Origin: an uncultured Coriobacteriaceae bacterium
GTDB lineage: Bacteria; Actinomycetota; Coriobacteriia; Coriobacteriales; Atopobiaceae
DNA length: 35,792 nucleotides
Direction of reading: 5' to 3'
NCBI GenBank assembly: GCA_902798915.1
Contig: CADBYM010000053.1
Coordinates: forward strand, 1 to 35,792
Within the stretch, counting starts at the first letter, position 1. Every line of letters starts with the position of its first letter. Of the stretch, positions 16,707 to 25,847 are shown in pieces. The notes under the pieces are model-generated. The model made no database searches. It was not told the origin of the DNA and saw only the letters and a list, made by a program, of their open reading frames with translations. A program made the translations under genes and the position numbers.

Positions 16707-17549
16707 ATGGCAGTTAAGCACCTCAAGCCGACAAGCGCAGGGCGCCGCTTCCAGACGATTTCGGACTTCGCCGAGATCACGACGGACAAGCCCGAGAAGT
16801 CGCTTCTCGAGCCCCTGCCCAAGAAGGCAGGACGCAACAACGACGGCCACATCACCACGCGTCATCAGGGCGGTGGCCACAAGCGCAAGTATCGTCGCAT
16901 CGACTTCAAGCGCATTCACGACGACGTGCCCGCCAAGATCGCGTCGATCGAGTACGACCCGAACCGCTCCGCGCGCATCGCGCTGCTCCACTATGTTGAC
17001 GGCAAGAAGGCCTACATCTTGGCTCCCGCCGGCCTCAATGTGGGCGATACCGTGGTTTCGGGCACCAAGGACATCGACATCAAGCCCGGCAACGCCATGC
17101 CGCTCTCCGAGATTCCCGTGGGCACGCTCATCCACGCGGTGGAGTTCCAGCCTGGCAAGGGTGCCGCAATGGCACGTTCCGCGGGCACGTCCGTACAGCT
17201 CATGGGCAAGGATAACGGCTACGCGGTCCTGCGCATGCCTTCCTCGGAGCTCCGTCGTGTCCTCCTTACCTGCCGCGCGACCATCGGTGTCGTGGGCAAT
17301 GCGGACCACTCCAACATCGTCATCGGCAAGGCTGGCCGCAAGCGCTGGCTCGGCGTGCGTCCCACCGTTCGTGGCACGGTCATGAACCCGGTTGACCACC
17401 CGCATGGCGGCGGCGAGGGCAAGAACCACACCTCCGGCCGTCCGTCGGTCACCCCGTGGGGCAAGCCCACCAAGGGTTACAAGACGCGTGACCCCAAGAA
17501 GGGCAGCAACCGCCTGATCATCCGTCGTCGCAAGACAAAGACGAAGTAG
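16707..17549 (+). CDS. rplB: 50S ribosomal protein L2
   Basis: Core 23S rRNA-binding protein needed for subunit association and peptidyl transfer. The 280-residue product has the expected [15 protein letters not shown] opening, [22 protein letters not shown], and the highly conserved [17 protein letters not shown] with the functionally important His, followed by [15 protein letters not shown] 16707 follows GAAAGGGAAAGAG. It lies 152 bases after rplW, a larger gap than in most S10 operons, and 30 bases before rpsS. Confidence 0.98.
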   Translation: MAVKHLKPTSAGRRFQTISDFAEITTDKPEKSLLEPLPKKAGRNNDGHITTRHQGGGHKRKYRRIDFKRIHDDVPAKIASIEYDPNRSARIALLHYVDGKKAYILAPAGLNVGDTVVSGTKDIDIKPGNAMPLSEIPVGTLIHAVEFQPGKGAAMARSAGTSVQLMGKDNGYAVLRMPSSELRRVLLTCRATIGVVGNADHSNIVIGKAGRKRWLGVRPTVRGTVMNPVDHPHGGGEGKNHTSGRPSVTPWGKPTKGYKTRDPKKGSNRLIIRRRKTKTK

Positions 17550-17579
17550 CCGGCAAGCGAGTAGTAGGAGTATGCAAGT

Positions 17580-17840
17580 ATGAGCAGAAGTCTCAAGAAG
17601 GGTCCGTTTGTGGAGACTCGCCTCCTCATGCGCGTTGCCGCGCAGAACGAGGCGGGAACCAAGGAAGTCATCAAGACGTGGTCGCGCGCTTCCACCATCT
17701 TCCCCGAGATGGTTGGCCACACTATTGCCGTGCACAATGGTCGCACGCACGTTCCCGTGTATGTCACCGAGTCCATGGTCGGCCACAAGCTGGGCGAGTT
17801 CGCCCCCACACGCACGTTCCGCGGCCACAAGGTCAAGTAG
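17580..17840 (+). CDS. rpsS: 30S ribosomal protein S19
   Basis: Small-subunit head protein contacting S13 and the bridge region. The 86-residue product opens [12 protein letters not shown] and contains [20 protein letters not shown] and [20 protein letters not shown]; it is at the short end of the family (usually about 92). TAGGAG lies 9 bases before ATG. Next gene rplV is 14 bases away. Confidence 0.97.
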   Translation: MSRSLKKGPFVETRLLMRVAAQNEAGTKEVIKTWSRASTIFPEMVGHTIAVHNGRTHVPVYVTESMVGHKLGEFAPTRTFRGHKVK

Positions 17841-17854
17841 GGGGTAGGTAAGAC

Positions 17855-18217
17855 ATGGCAGATACCGTCAACGTCAACGAGGCTCGCGCTACGGCCAAGT
17901 TCGTGCGCATCGCACCTCGCAAAGCCCGCCTCGTGGTGGACCAGATTCGCAACCAGTCCGTCGCTCGTGCGCAGGAGCTGCTGCAGTTCAACAACCGCGC
18001 TGCCGCCGTGCCGGTGGCCAAGGTCCTCAACTCGGCCGTCGCCAATGCCGAGAACAACCACGGCATGCGTGGCGCCGAACTCGTGGTCGCCCGCGCCTAC
18101 GTGGACGAGGGTCCCACCATCAAGCGCTTTAGGCCGCGCGCCAAGGGCTCCGCTTCGCGCATCAACAAGCGCACGAGCCACATCACCATCGTAGTCGCTC
18201 CTCGGAAGGAGGCGTAA
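17855..18217 (+). CDS. rplV: 50S ribosomal protein L22
   Basis: Its beta hairpin lines the exit tunnel with L4. The 120-residue product shows [21 protein letters not shown] at the N-terminus and [20 protein letters not shown] in the hairpin tip region, ending [10 protein letters not shown]. Its last codons contain the AAGGAGG used by rpsC, so the two genes are tightly coupled with only 5 bases between them. Confidence 0.97.
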   Translation: MADTVNVNEARATAKFVRIAPRKARLVVDQIRNQSVARAQELLQFNNRAAAVPVAKVLNSAVANAENNHGMRGAELVVARAYVDEGPTIKRFRPRAKGSASRINKRTSHITIVVAPRKEA

Positions 18218-18222
18218 GGCAC

Positions 18223-18939
18223 ATGGGCCAGAAGGTACATCCCACAGGCTTCCGTCTGGGCACCACCGAGCAGTGGCGTTCCCGTTGGTACGCCGACAAG
18301 GACTACGCCGAGACCCTCGGTAACGACCTTGCCATCCGCAAGTTCCTCACCAAGCGTCTTGAGCGCGCGGCTCTCAGCCGTGTGGACATCGAGCGCGCCG
18401 GCGAGAAGGTTCAGGTCGCCATCTATACCGCCCGTCCTGGCATCGTCATCGGCAAGAAGGGCGCCGAGATCGACAACCTGCGCGCCGAGCTCGAGAACGT
18501 AGCTGGTGTCGGCAAGGGCAACGTGAAGGTGGACGTCATCGAGGTCAAGCGCCCCGAGCTCGACGCCAACCTTGTCGCGCAGTCCATCGCCGAGCAGCTC
18601 GAGGGCCGCGTCGCCTTCCGTCGTGCCATGCGCAAGGCCGTCCAGTCCGCGCGCAAGGCCGGCGCCAAGGGCATTCGTATTCAGTGCTCCGGCCGCCTGA
18701 ACGGCGCCGAGATGGGCCGTCGCGAGTGGTACCGTGAGGGCCGCGTGCCCCTGCACACCCTGCGTGCCGTTATCGGCTACGGCGAGGCCACCGCAAGCAC
18801 GACGATGGGCGCCTGCGGCGTCAAGGTCTGGATCTACCTCGGCGAGAAGATGAAGGGCCAGCCTGCCCCGAATCCCGCACTCGAGGGTAGCTCCCGTCCG
18901 CGTCGCAACAACAGGCGCAACGATAGGAGGGGTCAGTAA
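18223..18939 (+). CDS. rpsC: 30S ribosomal protein S3
   Basis: Forms the mRNA entry channel and contributes helicase activity. The 238-residue product opens [13 protein letters not shown], has a KH domain with [14 protein letters not shown] (about residues 69-82), and the C-terminal domain motif [30 protein letters not shown] and [10 protein letters not shown]. The tail is Arg/Asn-rich. Its stop overlaps the rplP start by one base. Confidence 0.98.
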   Translation: MGQKVHPTGFRLGTTEQWRSRWYADKDYAETLGNDLAIRKFLTKRLERAALSRVDIERAGEKVQVAIYTARPGIVIGKKGAEIDNLRAELENVAGVGKGNVKVDVIEVKRPELDANLVAQSIAEQLEGRVAFRRAMRKAVQSARKAGAKGIRIQCSGRLNGAEMGRREWYREGRVPLHTLRAVIGYGEATASTTMGACGVKVWIYLGEKMKGQPAPNPALEGSSRPRRNNRRNDRRGQ

Positions 18940-19364
18940 TGCTCGCACCTAAGCGCGTTCTTCACCGCAAGGTCCAGCGCGGTTCCATGAAGGGCAAGTC
19001 CAAGGGCAACACCACGCTGCACTTCGGTTCCTGGGGCATTCAGGCCCAGGAAGCCCATTGGATCACCAACCGTCAGATCGAGGCTTGCCGTGTTGCTATG
19101 ACTCGTAAGATGAGGCGTGGCGGCAAGGTGTGGATCACCATCTTCCCCGACAAGCCCATCACCAAGAAACCGGCAGAGACCCGCATGGGTTCCGGTAAGG
19201 GCAACCCCGAAGAGTGGGTAGCCGTGGTCAAGCCGGGCCGCATCATGTTCGAGATTGACGGTGTCGCCGAGGACATCGCCAAGGAGGCCCTCCGTCTCGC
19301 GCAGCACAAGCTGCCGATCAAGACCAAGATCGTCAGCCGCGCCGACCAGGCCCAGGAGGTGTAG
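18939..19364 (+). CDS. rplP: 50S ribosomal protein L16
   Basis: Helps shape the A-site tRNA-binding region of the large subunit. The 141-residue product matches the family throughout: [47 protein letters not shown] core, [21 protein letters not shown] and [18 protein letters not shown] 18939 sits in TAATG with the rpsC stop and uses AGGAGGGG within rpsC. Confidence 0.98.
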   Translation: MLAPKRVLHRKVQRGSMKGKSKGNTTLHFGSWGIQAQEAHWITNRQIEACRVAMTRKMRRGGKVWITIFPDKPITKKPAETRMGSGKGNPEEWVAVVKPGRIMFEIDGVAEDIAKEALRLAQHKLPIKTKIVSRADQAQEV

Positions 19365-19370
19365 GCAAGC

Positions 19371-19577
19371 ATGAAGTACAAGGAAATTCAGGCGCTTAGC
19401 GACGCCGAGCTCGCGGCTAAGCTCGAGGAGGGTCGCGCGGAGCTCTTCAACCTGCGCTTCCAGATGGCCACGAGTCAGCTCGACAATACTGCCCGCGTCA
19501 AGCTCGTCCGGCGCGACATCGCCCGCGTACAAACCGAGATTCGTGCCCGCGAAATCGCGGCCGAAGCGCAAAAGTAG
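19371..19577 (+). CDS. rpmC: 50S ribosomal protein L29
   Basis: Small two-helix protein at the tunnel exit near L23. The 68-residue product has the typical helical hairpin [33 protein letters not shown] and [26 protein letters not shown] at the end of rplP serves as its ribosome-binding site. rpsQ follows within 20 bases. Confidence 0.96.
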   Translation: MKYKEIQALSDAELAAKLEEGRAELFNLRFQMATSQLDNTARVKLVRRDIARVQTEIRAREIAAEAQK

Positions 19578-19593
19578 ATAGCAGGTGAACAAG

Positions 19594-19857
19594 ATGGCAG
19601 AGGATACCAGAAACGCGCGTAAGGTCCGTACGGGTCTCGTGGTCTCGCGCTCCGGCGACAAGACCGTCACCGTAAAGATCAACTACCGCAAGCATCATCC
19701 CAAGTATGGCAAGATGATGACCGTCTCCAAGAAGCTGCACGTGCATGACGAGAACAACGAGTGCGGCGTGGGCGACACCATCCGCGTTATGGAGACGCGT
19801 CCCCTCTCCAAGACCAAGCGTTGGCGCCTGGTCGAGATCGTCGAGCGCGCGAAGTAA
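19594..19857 (+). CDS. rpsQ: 30S ribosomal protein S17
   Basis: Primary 16S rRNA-binding OB-fold protein. The 87-residue product contains [38 protein letters not shown] and [21 protein letters not shown] choose ATG 19594 over the in-frame GTG at 19585 because GTG lies inside the AGCAGGTG ribosome-binding site and the family begins close to MAED. It is 17 bases before rplN. Confidence 0.95.
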   Translation: MAEDTRNARKVRTGLVVSRSGDKTVTVKINYRKHHPKYGKMMTVSKKLHVHDENNECGVGDTIRVMETRPLSKTKRWRLVEIVERAK

Positions 19858-19874
19858 CGTGAGGAGGTAGACGA

Positions 19875-20243
19875 ATGATTCAGATGGAAACCATGCTCAC
19901 GGTTGCCGACAACAGCGGCGCTCGTCGAGTCAAGTGCATCAAGGTTATCGGCGGCTCCAAGCGTCGTTACGCCGGCATCGGCGATGTCATCATCTGCGCC
20001 GTGCAGGAGGCCACGCCAAACAGCGCGGTCAAGAAGGGCGACATCGTGCGCTGCGTCATCGTGCGCACCAAGAAGGAGACCCGTCGCAAGGATGGCAGCT
20101 ACATCCGCTTCGACCAGAACGCCTGCGTCGTCGTGGACAAAGAGGGCGAGCCCCGCGGCACGCGTATCTTTGGGCCCGTCGCTCGTGAGCTGCGCGACCG
20201 CAAGTACATGAAGATCGTCTCGCTTGCTCCCGAGACGCTGTAG
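19875..20243 (+). CDS. rplN: 50S ribosomal protein L14
   Basis: Inter-subunit bridge protein at the interface. The 122-residue product is close to the family consensus: [67 protein letters not shown] and [21 protein letters not shown] lies 8 bases before ATG. In E. coli this gene opens the spc operon; here it stays in the upstream unit with rplX. Confidence 0.98.
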   Translation: MIQMETMLTVADNSGARRVKCIKVIGGSKRRYAGIGDVIICAVQEATPNSAVKKGDIVRCVIVRTKKETRRKDGSYIRFDQNACVVVDKEGEPRGTRIFGPVARELRDRKYMKIVSLAPETL

Positions 20244-20257
20244 GGAGGTATGGATCA

Positions 20258-20575
20258 ATGCCTAAGATGAACGTTAAGAAGGGCGACCAGGTCCAGGTCC
20301 TCTCTGGCAAGGATCGCGGCGCTCGTGGCGAGGTGCTGCGCGCGTATCCGCGTGAGGGCAAGGTCAAGGTCGAGGGCGTCGCCATCGTCAAGAAGGCGCA
20401 GAAGCCCACGCAAGAGAACCAGAACGGCGGCTTCAAGGAGATTGAGGCAAAGATTGACGTCTCGAACGTCATGCTCGTCTGCCCGAAGTGCGGCAAGCCG
20501 ACGCGCGTTGGCCATGCCGTCAACGAGGAGGGCAAGAAGGTCCGCGTCTGCAAGAAGTGCGGCGCCCAGTTCTAA
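20258..20575 (+). CDS. rplX: 50S ribosomal protein L24 (zinc-ribbon form)
   Basis: Assembly initiator of the large subunit. The 105-residue product has the KOW segment KKGDQVQVLSGKDRGARGEV and a C-terminal pair of CxxC motifs, CPKC and CKKC, typical of zinc-bearing L24 forms. GGGAGG lies ahead of ATG. It is the last gene before a strong terminator, so the first transcription unit appears to run rplC-rplX. Confidence 0.97.
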   Translation: MPKMNVKKGDQVQVLSGKDRGARGEVLRAYPREGKVKVEGVAIVKKAQKPTQENQNGGFKEIEAKIDVSNVMLVCPKCGKPTRVGHAVNEEGKKVRVCKKCGAQF

Positions 20576-20601
20576 GCTCTTGACGAGTTAAGGTTGCAGG
20601 G

Positions 20602-20632
20602 GTCCCCCGCCAACACGGCGGGGGACTCTTCC
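20602..20632 (+). terminator. Terminator between rplX and rplE
   Basis: GTCCCCCGCC (20602-20611) pairs perfectly with GGCGGGGGAC (20617-20626) around AACAC, followed by TCTTCC. The 10-bp GC-rich stem and pyrimidine tail suggest at least partial termination. It splits the ribosomal cluster into two units. Confidence 0.78.
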
Positions 20633-20671
20633 TATTGCCATGGCCTATGCCACAGGCTCTCGTGGGATTCT

Positions 20672-20718
20672 TGTGTGTCGCATTTACACACATAACGCAC
20701 ACAACGATGGGGTACTAT
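20672..20718 (+). promoter_or_regulatory. Candidate promoter region of the rplE-secY unit with an inverted repeat
   Basis: A perfect inverted repeat TGTGTGT (20672-20678) and ACACACA (20686-20692), 7 bases apart, lies just upstream of TACTAT (20713-20718), a plausible -10 box. No good -35 box is present at 16-18 bases, which could mean an activator-dependent or weak promoter. Position between a terminator and rplE supports a promoter here; the role of the inverted repeat is a guess. Confidence 0.4.
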
Positions 20719-20820
20719 ACCTCTTTGTGTCTATAGGGCACCCATGGCTTCCGGCATGCCAGACCGGGAGGTGCGAGGTTGGTACCCCGTGCGTCATCCA
20801 TCCAAGAGTGAGGAGCAAAC

Positions 20821-21381
20821 ATGGCAGAAGAGAAGTACGTACCGCGTCTGAAGCAGCAGTACTTTGCCACCGTGCGTGACGAGCTGCAGAAGAAGTTCGA
20901 GTACAAGAACGTTAACCAGATTCCTAAGTTCGAGAAGATCGTCGTGAACATGGGCGTTGGCGAGGCCGCTCAGGACTCCAAGGCCATCGATGGCGCCGTT
21001 GCCGACCTACGCACGATCACCGGCCAGCAGCCCATCGTCACGCGTGCCCGCAAGTCCATCGCAACCTTCAAGCTGCGTCAGGGCATGCCCATCGGCGCCA
21101 AGGTCACGCTGCGTGGAGACCGCATGTGGGAGTTCCTGGATCGTCTGATCTCCATCGCCATCCCGCGCATCCGCGACTTCCGCGGTATCTCGCCGAAGAG
21201 CTTTGACGGGCGTGGCAACTTCAGCATGGGCGTAACCGAGCAGCTCATCTTCCCCGAAATCGACTACGACAAGATCGATCGTACGCGCGGCATGGACATC
21301 ACCATCGTTACTACCGCAAACACCAACGAGGAGGGCAAGGCGCTCCTCGAGGCCTTCCACTTCCCGTTCAAGGCCAACTAG
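20821..21381 (+). CDS. rplE: 50S ribosomal protein L5
   Basis: Binds 5S rRNA and contacts P-site tRNA. The 186-residue product contains [72 protein letters not shown] and [24 protein letters not shown] lies ahead of ATG 20821. It is the first gene of the second unit; a 125-base structured spacer separates it from rpsZ. Confidence 0.98.
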   Translation: MAEEKYVPRLKQQYFATVRDELQKKFEYKNVNQIPKFEKIVVNMGVGEAAQDSKAIDGAVADLRTITGQQPIVTRARKSIATFKLRQGMPIGAKVTLRGDRMWEFLDRLISIAIPRIRDFRGISPKSFDGRGNFSMGVTEQLIFPEIDYDKIDRTRGMDITIVTTANTNEEGKALLEAFHFPFKAN

Positions 21382-21392
21382 GTAACCGCGAA

Positions 21393-21454
21393 GTGCTGCA
21401 GGGGCATGTCTCCTGTGGCGCATTCGTTCCGTGGGGGAGCATTCCCTGCGGCAC
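21393..21454 (+). promoter_or_regulatory. Long imperfect hairpin in the rplE-rpsZ spacer
   Basis: GTGCTGCAGGG (21393-21403) can pair with CCCTGCGGCAC (21444-21454) over 11 positions with one G-U. The 40-nt interior may form further short stems. In E. coli the spc operon is controlled by S8 binding in this neighbourhood, so an S8-like control site is conceivable, but I do not see the S8-site consensus clearly. Confidence 0.4.
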
Positions 21455-21506
21455 AACAAGCCGTTAGGTTCCCGGCATGCCGGGGCAAGCAATAAGAGGA
21501 GGAGTT

Positions 21507-21692
21507 TTGGCAAAGACATCGATGATCGTCAAGGCAGCGCGTGAGCCGAAGTTTTCGACGCGCAAGCAGAACCGTTGCCAACGGTGTGGGCGTCCCCACT
21601 CCGTATACCGCAAGTTTGGTCTCTGCCGTGTCTGCTTCCGCGAACTCGCGAGCAGAGGCGAGCTTCCGGGCGTCCGCAAGGCCAGCTGGTAG
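21507..21692 (+). CDS. rpsZ: 30S ribosomal protein S14, zinc-binding type Z
   Basis: Small-subunit head protein. The 61-residue product has the type Z zinc ribbon CQRC and CRVC, with [20 protein letters not shown] and a [11 protein letters not shown] end. The start is TTG 21507, directly after GAGGAGGAG; this gives the standard 61-residue length and the family opening AKTSMIVKA. The upstream GTG at 21477 would add an unsupported extension. Confidence 0.95.
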   Translation: MAKTSMIVKAAREPKFSTRKQNRCQRCGRPHSVYRKFGLCRVCFRELASRGELPGVRKASW

Positions 21693-21780
21693 GACGAACG
21701 GGCTCTCGCGTACAGGCGCGTCCGCTAAGGGCGGAGGCGAACCATTCGCGTAGGTTCATCAGTAACGAAGGAGACAGCAA

Positions 21781-22179
21781 ATGAAGATAACCGACCCGAT
21801 TTCGGATATGCTCACGCGCATTCGCAATGGCAACTCAGCCAACAAGGCTGAGGTTTCCATGCCTTCCAGCAAGGTGCTGGTCGAGGTTGCGCGTGTTATT
21901 TGTGAGGAAGGATACATCGAGGGCTACAGCGTCGAGGACACCGTGCCCCAGAAGACCCTTCACGTCACTCTCAAGTACGGCGAGAAGCGCGCCAAGATCA
22001 TTCGTGGCATCAAGCGCATCTCCAAGCCCGGTCGTCGCATCTACGCCAAGGCAGACGAGCTGCCGCGCGTGCTCGGCGGCATCGGCATTGCCGTCATTTC
22101 TACGTCAAAGGGCATGATGTGCGACCGCGACGCTCGCAAGCTCGGCGTCGGCGGCGAGGTCATCTGCTACGTCTGGTAA
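21781..22179 (+). CDS. rpsH: 30S ribosomal protein S8
   Basis: Binds the central domain of 16S rRNA early in assembly. The 132-residue product opens [18 protein letters not shown] and has [18 protein letters not shown] and [20 protein letters not shown] followed by [15 protein letters not shown] lies 8 bases ahead of ATG. The 88-base spacer upstream holds small GC-rich inverted repeats only. Confidence 0.98.
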   Translation: MKITDPISDMLTRIRNGNSANKAEVSMPSSKVLVEVARVICEEGYIEGYSVEDTVPQKTLHVTLKYGEKRAKIIRGIKRISKPGRRIYAKADELPRVLGGIGIAVISTSKGMMCDRDARKLGVGGEVICYVW

Positions 22180-22207
22180 GTCCCAGCAGGAAAGTTAGGA
22201 GGAGACA

Positions 22208-22792
22208 ATGTCTCGTATTGGTAAGCACCCAGTCCAGATTCCTGCCGGGGTAACCGCTACGGTCGAGGGCAACACCGTGCAGGTAAAGGGCCCCAAGGGC
22301 GAGCTGGAGCGCACCTTCTCGCCGCTCATCGAGCTCGTCTTCGAGGACAACGCGATTACCGTCAAGGTGCCGCGCACGCCCGAGACGCAGGATCTGAGCC
22401 ACGAGGACTTCAAGCACACGAAGTCCTACAAGGCCGCCAATGCCATGCAGGGCCTCACGCGCACCCTCATTGCCAACATGGTGGAGGGCGTCGACAAGGG
22501 CTTCAGCAAGCGCCTCGAGATGACGGGCGTTGGCTATCGTGCCGCGCTCAAGGGCAAGGACCTGGACCTCTCGCTCGGCTATTCTCACCCCATTCTGTAC
22601 AAGTGCCCCGACGGCATCAGCTTTGAGGTGCCCGACAACACCCACATCGTGGTCAACGGCATTTCCAAGGAGCAGGTTGGCCAGGTCGCGGCAGAGATTC
22701 GCGCCAAGCGTCCGCCGGAGCCGTACAAGGGCAAGGGCATCCACTACCAGGGCGAGCACATTCGTCGCAAGCTCGGCAAGGCCGCCAAGTAG
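22208..22792 (+). CDS. rplF: 50S ribosomal protein L6
   Basis: Two-domain 23S rRNA-binding protein near the GTPase-associated centre. The product has 194 residues, longer than the usual about 178-180. It opens MSRIGKHPVQIPAGV and carries VKGPKGEL, MTGVGYRAALKGKDLDLSLG and the C-terminal KRPPEPYKGKGIHYQGEHIR. TTAGGAGGAG lies ahead of ATG. Confidence 0.97.
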   Translation: MSRIGKHPVQIPAGVTATVEGNTVQVKGPKGELERTFSPLIELVFEDNAITVKVPRTPETQDLSHEDFKHTKSYKAANAMQGLTRTLIANMVEGVDKGFSKRLEMTGVGYRAALKGKDLDLSLGYSHPILYKCPDGISFEVPDNTHIVVNGISKEQVGQVAAEIRAKRPPEPYKGKGIHYQGEHIRRKLGKAAK

Positions 22793-22850
22793 TAAAGCGT
22801 AGCAGTTAAGTCCACCACCCCGTCAGGTGATGGCAAATAAAGGAGTGAAC

Positions 22851-23219
22851 ATGAACAAACAGCAGAAGAAGAGGGCAGGCCTGCACAGGCGCGCACGCAG
22901 CGTCCGCCCCAAGGTCTACGGTACCGCCGACCGTCCGCGCCTGACAGTGCACCGTACCAACGCGAATATCTATGCCCAGCTGATCGACGACGCAGACGCG
23001 AAGACGATCTGCAGCGCCTCCACGCTGAGTCCTGAGTTCCGTGCGACGGGCAAGGTTGGCTCCAACAAGGAAGCCGCCGAGTTCGTGGGCAAGCTCATTG
23101 GCGAGCGTGCTCTTGAGAAGGGCGTCACGGCGGTTCGTTTCGACCGTAGCGGCTTCCTGTACCATGGCCGCATCAAGGCCCTTGCGGACGGTGCCCGTGC
23201 AGCGGGCCTGAAGTTCTAG
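22851..23219 (+). CDS. rplR: 50S ribosomal protein L18
   Basis: 5S rRNA-binding protein. The 122-residue product contains [53 protein letters not shown] and [21 protein letters not shown] take ATG 22851, which follows AAAGGAG with good spacing, rather than an ATG 24 bases upstream that precedes this site. Confidence 0.97.
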   Translation: MNKQQKKRAGLHRRARSVRPKVYGTADRPRLTVHRTNANIYAQLIDDADAKTICSASTLSPEFRATGKVGSNKEAAEFVGKLIGERALEKGVTAVRFDRSGFLYHGRIKALADGARAAGLKF

Positions 23220-23229
23220 GAGGATCACA

Positions 23230-23763
23230 ATGCCACGTGAACAGCGTAACAACAGGCGCCAGCAGCAGGAATCCGAATTTCAGGAGCGCGTCGTCTACAT
23301 TCACCGTGTGTCCAAGGTCGTCAAGGGCGGACGTCGCATGTCGCTCGTCGCGCTCGTCGTCGTGGGTGACGGCAAGGGTACCGTAGGCATCGGCATGGGC
23401 AAGTCCACCGAAGTGCCTCTGGCCATCCAGAAGGGCGTTGATGACGCCAAGAAGAACCTCTTCCACGTTCCCGTGACGGAGGCAGGCACGATTCCTCACG
23501 AGGTCGAGGGTCACTTTGGTGCCGGTCGCGTGCTCATCAAGCCGGCTATCGAGGGTACTGGCGTTATCGCAGGCGGTCCCGTGCGTCCCCTCTTCGAGCT
23601 TGCGGGCATTACCAACGTGCTTTCCAAGTCCCTTGGCACGAGTAACGCCCTCAACAGCATCAAGGCGGCCGCCGATGGCCTTCAGCAGCTTTCCAGCCCC
23701 GAGGAGGCGGCTGCGCGGCGCGGAATGACCGTTGCCGAGATGTTCGTAGGGAAGGAGAACTAG
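23230..23763 (+). CDS. rpsE: 30S ribosomal protein S5
   Basis: Shapes the mRNA channel and influences decoding accuracy. The 177-residue product has [53 protein letters not shown] and [26 protein letters not shown] overlaps the end of rplR, 10 bases before ATG. Confidence 0.98.
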   Translation: MPREQRNNRRQQQESEFQERVVYIHRVSKVVKGGRRMSLVALVVVGDGKGTVGIGMGKSTEVPLAIQKGVDDAKKNLFHVPVTEAGTIPHEVEGHFGAGRVLIKPAIEGTGVIAGGPVRPLFELAGITNVLSKSLGTSNALNSIKAAADGLQQLSSPEEAAARRGMTVAEMFVGKEN

Positions 23764-23765
23764 CG

Positions 23766-23951
23766 ATGGCAGACAAGCTCAGGATCAAGCTCGTTCGCAG
23801 CTGCGGGCCTGCCGTGAAGAAGGATCAGACGGCAACCTGCCGCGCGCTCGGCCTTCGCAAGATCAACAGCGTGGTCGAGCAGCCGGACAACCCAAGCATT
23901 CGCGGAATGATCTTCAAGGTCAAGCACCTTGTGGAAGTGGAAGAGATATAG
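23766..23951 (+). CDS. rpmD: 50S ribosomal protein L30
   Basis: Small large-subunit protein. The 61-residue product opens [20 protein letters not shown] and contains [20 protein letters not shown] and [13 protein letters not shown], matching the family over its whole length. The start is 2 bases after the rpsE stop, with GGAAGGAG inside rpsE. Confidence 0.96.
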   Translation: MADKLRIKLVRSCGPAVKKDQTATCRALGLRKINSVVEQPDNPSIRGMIFKVKHLVEVEEI

Positions 23952-23963
23952 GAGTCACCCATC

Positions 23964-24413
23964 ATGCAGCTTAATGATCTTCGCCCCGCGGAGGGCTCCA
24001 CAAAGGCGCGCAAGCGCATCGGTCGTGGCAACTCCTCTGGCCACGGCACCACGGCGGGTCGCGGCACCAAGGGCCAGCTCTCCCGCTCTGGCGGCGGCAA
24101 GGGCGCCGGCTTCGAGGGTGGTCAGCAGCCGCTCGCCATGCGCCTGCCCAAGCTCCCCGGATTCATTCATCACGGTCGCGTCGAGTACGCGCCCGTCAAC
24201 GTCGCTCGTCTCGAGAACCTCTTCGACAACGGTGACGTCGTCGATGCCGAGTCTCTCAAGGCCAAGGGCGTCATCAAGCACGATTACATTCCCGTCAAGG
24301 TCCTCGGTGACGGCGAGCTTACCAAAGCCCTGACGGTGCGCGTCGACAAGGTATCCGCATCCGCTCAATCCAAGATTGAGGCAGCCGGAGGGAAGGTCGA
24401 GTCCGCGTGCTAA
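23964..24413 (+). CDS. rplO: 50S ribosomal protein L15
   Basis: Late-assembling large-subunit protein. The 149-residue product opens MQLNDLRPAEGSTKARKRIG, followed by the Gly/Arg-rich segment RGNSSGHGTTAGRGTKGQ and GFEGGQQPLAMRLPKL. The C-terminal half is VLGDGELTKALTVRVDKVSA. Its last 7 bases overlap the secY start. Confidence 0.97.
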   Translation: MQLNDLRPAEGSTKARKRIGRGNSSGHGTTAGRGTKGQLSRSGGGKGAGFEGGQQPLAMRLPKLPGFIHHGRVEYAPVNVARLENLFDNGDVVDAESLKAKGVIKHDYIPVKVLGDGELTKALTVRVDKVSASAQSKIEAAGGKVESAC

Positions 24414-25693
24414 AGGGAATCGCCAACGCATTTAAGGTCAAGGAGTTGCGCGAGAAGATTCTCATCAGTGTGGGAATCCTCGCCATCTACCGCTTTGGTG
24501 CTTACCTGCCCGTGCCGGGCATCCCCTTCCGGGGGATGCTCTCGGCCTTCCAGTCGGCAGCGAACACCAGTGGTGCCCTTGCGGTGCTCAACCTGTTCTC
24601 GGGCGGAGCTCTATCGCGCGTTTCGGTATTCGCCTTGGGAATCATGCCTTACATTACGGCCCAGATCATCTTCCAGATGATGCAGGCCGTCATCCCGAGC
24701 CTTCAGGCGCTTGCGCAGGAGGGCGAGTCGGGCCAGCGCAAAATCACGCAGTACACACGCTACCTCACGGTTGTGCTCGCGCTCATCAACGCCATTGGCT
24801 ACCTGTTCCTCTTCAAGAGCAGTGCCTATGGTCTGAACTTCTCTGAGCTGCCGTTCCCGTCGTGGATCGAAGACATCATCATTGTTGGTTCGCTCCTAAC
24901 GGGCGCAATCATCATCATGTGGCTCGGTGAGGTCATGACGCAGCGTGGCATCGGTAACGGCATGTCGCTCATCATCTTCGTCAACATCATGAGCGGTTTG
25001 CCCATGGCGCTCATCCAGTCGGTGCAGGGCAACGAGCATGGCGCGCTCATCACTGCCATTACCGTGGCGATCATCTTGGTGATCATCCCGATCATCGTGT
25101 ACATCGAGCGAGGCCAGCGCCGCATCCCCATCCAATACGCCAAGCGCGTGGTGGGTCGTCGTATCATGGGCGCACAGGCAACGTATCTGCCCATCAAGGT
25201 CAACACGGCCGGCGTCGTGCCCATAATCTTTGCGAGCTCCATCCTGTACTTCCCCGCGCAGATTGCGGTGTTCTTCCCCAATGTGCAGTGGATGCAGGAC
25301 TTTGCGAACACCATCGCTTCCGGTTGGGTCAACTGGGTGCTTTCCGTGCTCCTCATCGTCTTCTTCGCCTACTTCTACACCTCCATGGTGTTCAATCCGG
25401 AGGAGACGGCCGATCAGCTGCGCAAGTCTGGTGGCTTCATTCCTGGCGTTCGTCCTGGCAAGGCAACCGCCGAGTACATCCAGAACGTGCTCAACCACAT
25501 CACGCTGCCTGGTGCGGTCTTTATGGCAGCCATCGCCGTCGTGCCTTCAATCGTCTTCTCGTTCACGGGCAACGCACTGGTCCAGTCGTTCGGTGGCACG
25601 TCCATCCTCATCATGGTTGGCGTAGCCATGGATACCATCGCTGCGCTTGAGTCGCAGTTGAAGATGCACAACTACGAGGGCTTCTTCAAGTAA
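24407..25693 (+). CDS. secY: Preprotein translocase subunit SecY
   Basis: Channel subunit of the Sec translocase in the cytoplasmic membrane, acting with SecE, SecG and SecA. The 428-residue product has ten predicted membrane segments and family motifs: RFGAYLPVPGIP, LGIMPYITAQIIFQMMQ, GQRKITQYTRYLT, RGIGNGMSLIIFVNI, ERGQRRIPIQYAKR, and FNPEETADQLRKSGGFIPG late in the protein. The start is GTG 24407, overlapping rplO (GTGCTAA), with GGAGGGA upstream. It ends the unit; adk, map and infA, common next genes, do not follow. Confidence 0.98.
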   Translation: MLKGIANAFKVKELREKILISVGILAIYRFGAYLPVPGIPFRGMLSAFQSAANTSGALAVLNLFSGGALSRVSVFALGIMPYITAQIIFQMMQAVIPSLQALAQEGESGQRKITQYTRYLTVVLALINAIGYLFLFKSSAYGLNFSELPFPSWIEDIIIVGSLLTGAIIIMWLGEVMTQRGIGNGMSLIIFVNIMSGLPMALIQSVQGNEHGALITAITVAIILVIIPIIVYIERGQRRIPIQYAKRVVGRRIMGAQATYLPIKVNTAGVVPIIFASSILYFPAQIAVFFPNVQWMQDFANTIASGWVNWVLSVLLIVFFAYFYTSMVFNPEETADQLRKSGGFIPGVRPGKATAEYIQNVLNHITLPGAVFMAAIAVVPSIVFSFTGNALVQSFGGTSILIMVGVAMDTIAALESQLKMHNYEGFFK

Positions 25694-25731
25694 GTCGCTT
25701 CAAGTCGCTTCCCTCGGGTTACAGAGAATCG

Positions 25732-25768
25732 CCCGCCCCAATCGCTTCGCGATTGGGGCGGGTTTTTT
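25732..25768 (+). terminator. Strong terminator after secY
   Basis: CCCGCCCCAATCGC (25732-25745) pairs perfectly with GCGATTGGGGCGGG (25749-25762) around TTC and is followed by TTTTTT. A 14-bp stem with six T is a textbook intrinsic terminator and ends the rplE-secY unit. Confidence 0.95.
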
Positions 25769-25847
25769 CGCCCGCGTGCGCGCGCCACGCCCCGCGCTAC
25801 GTCGTCTGGCGTGCCCCGCGGCGCCGGTTTTCAGCAAACCATCAGCC

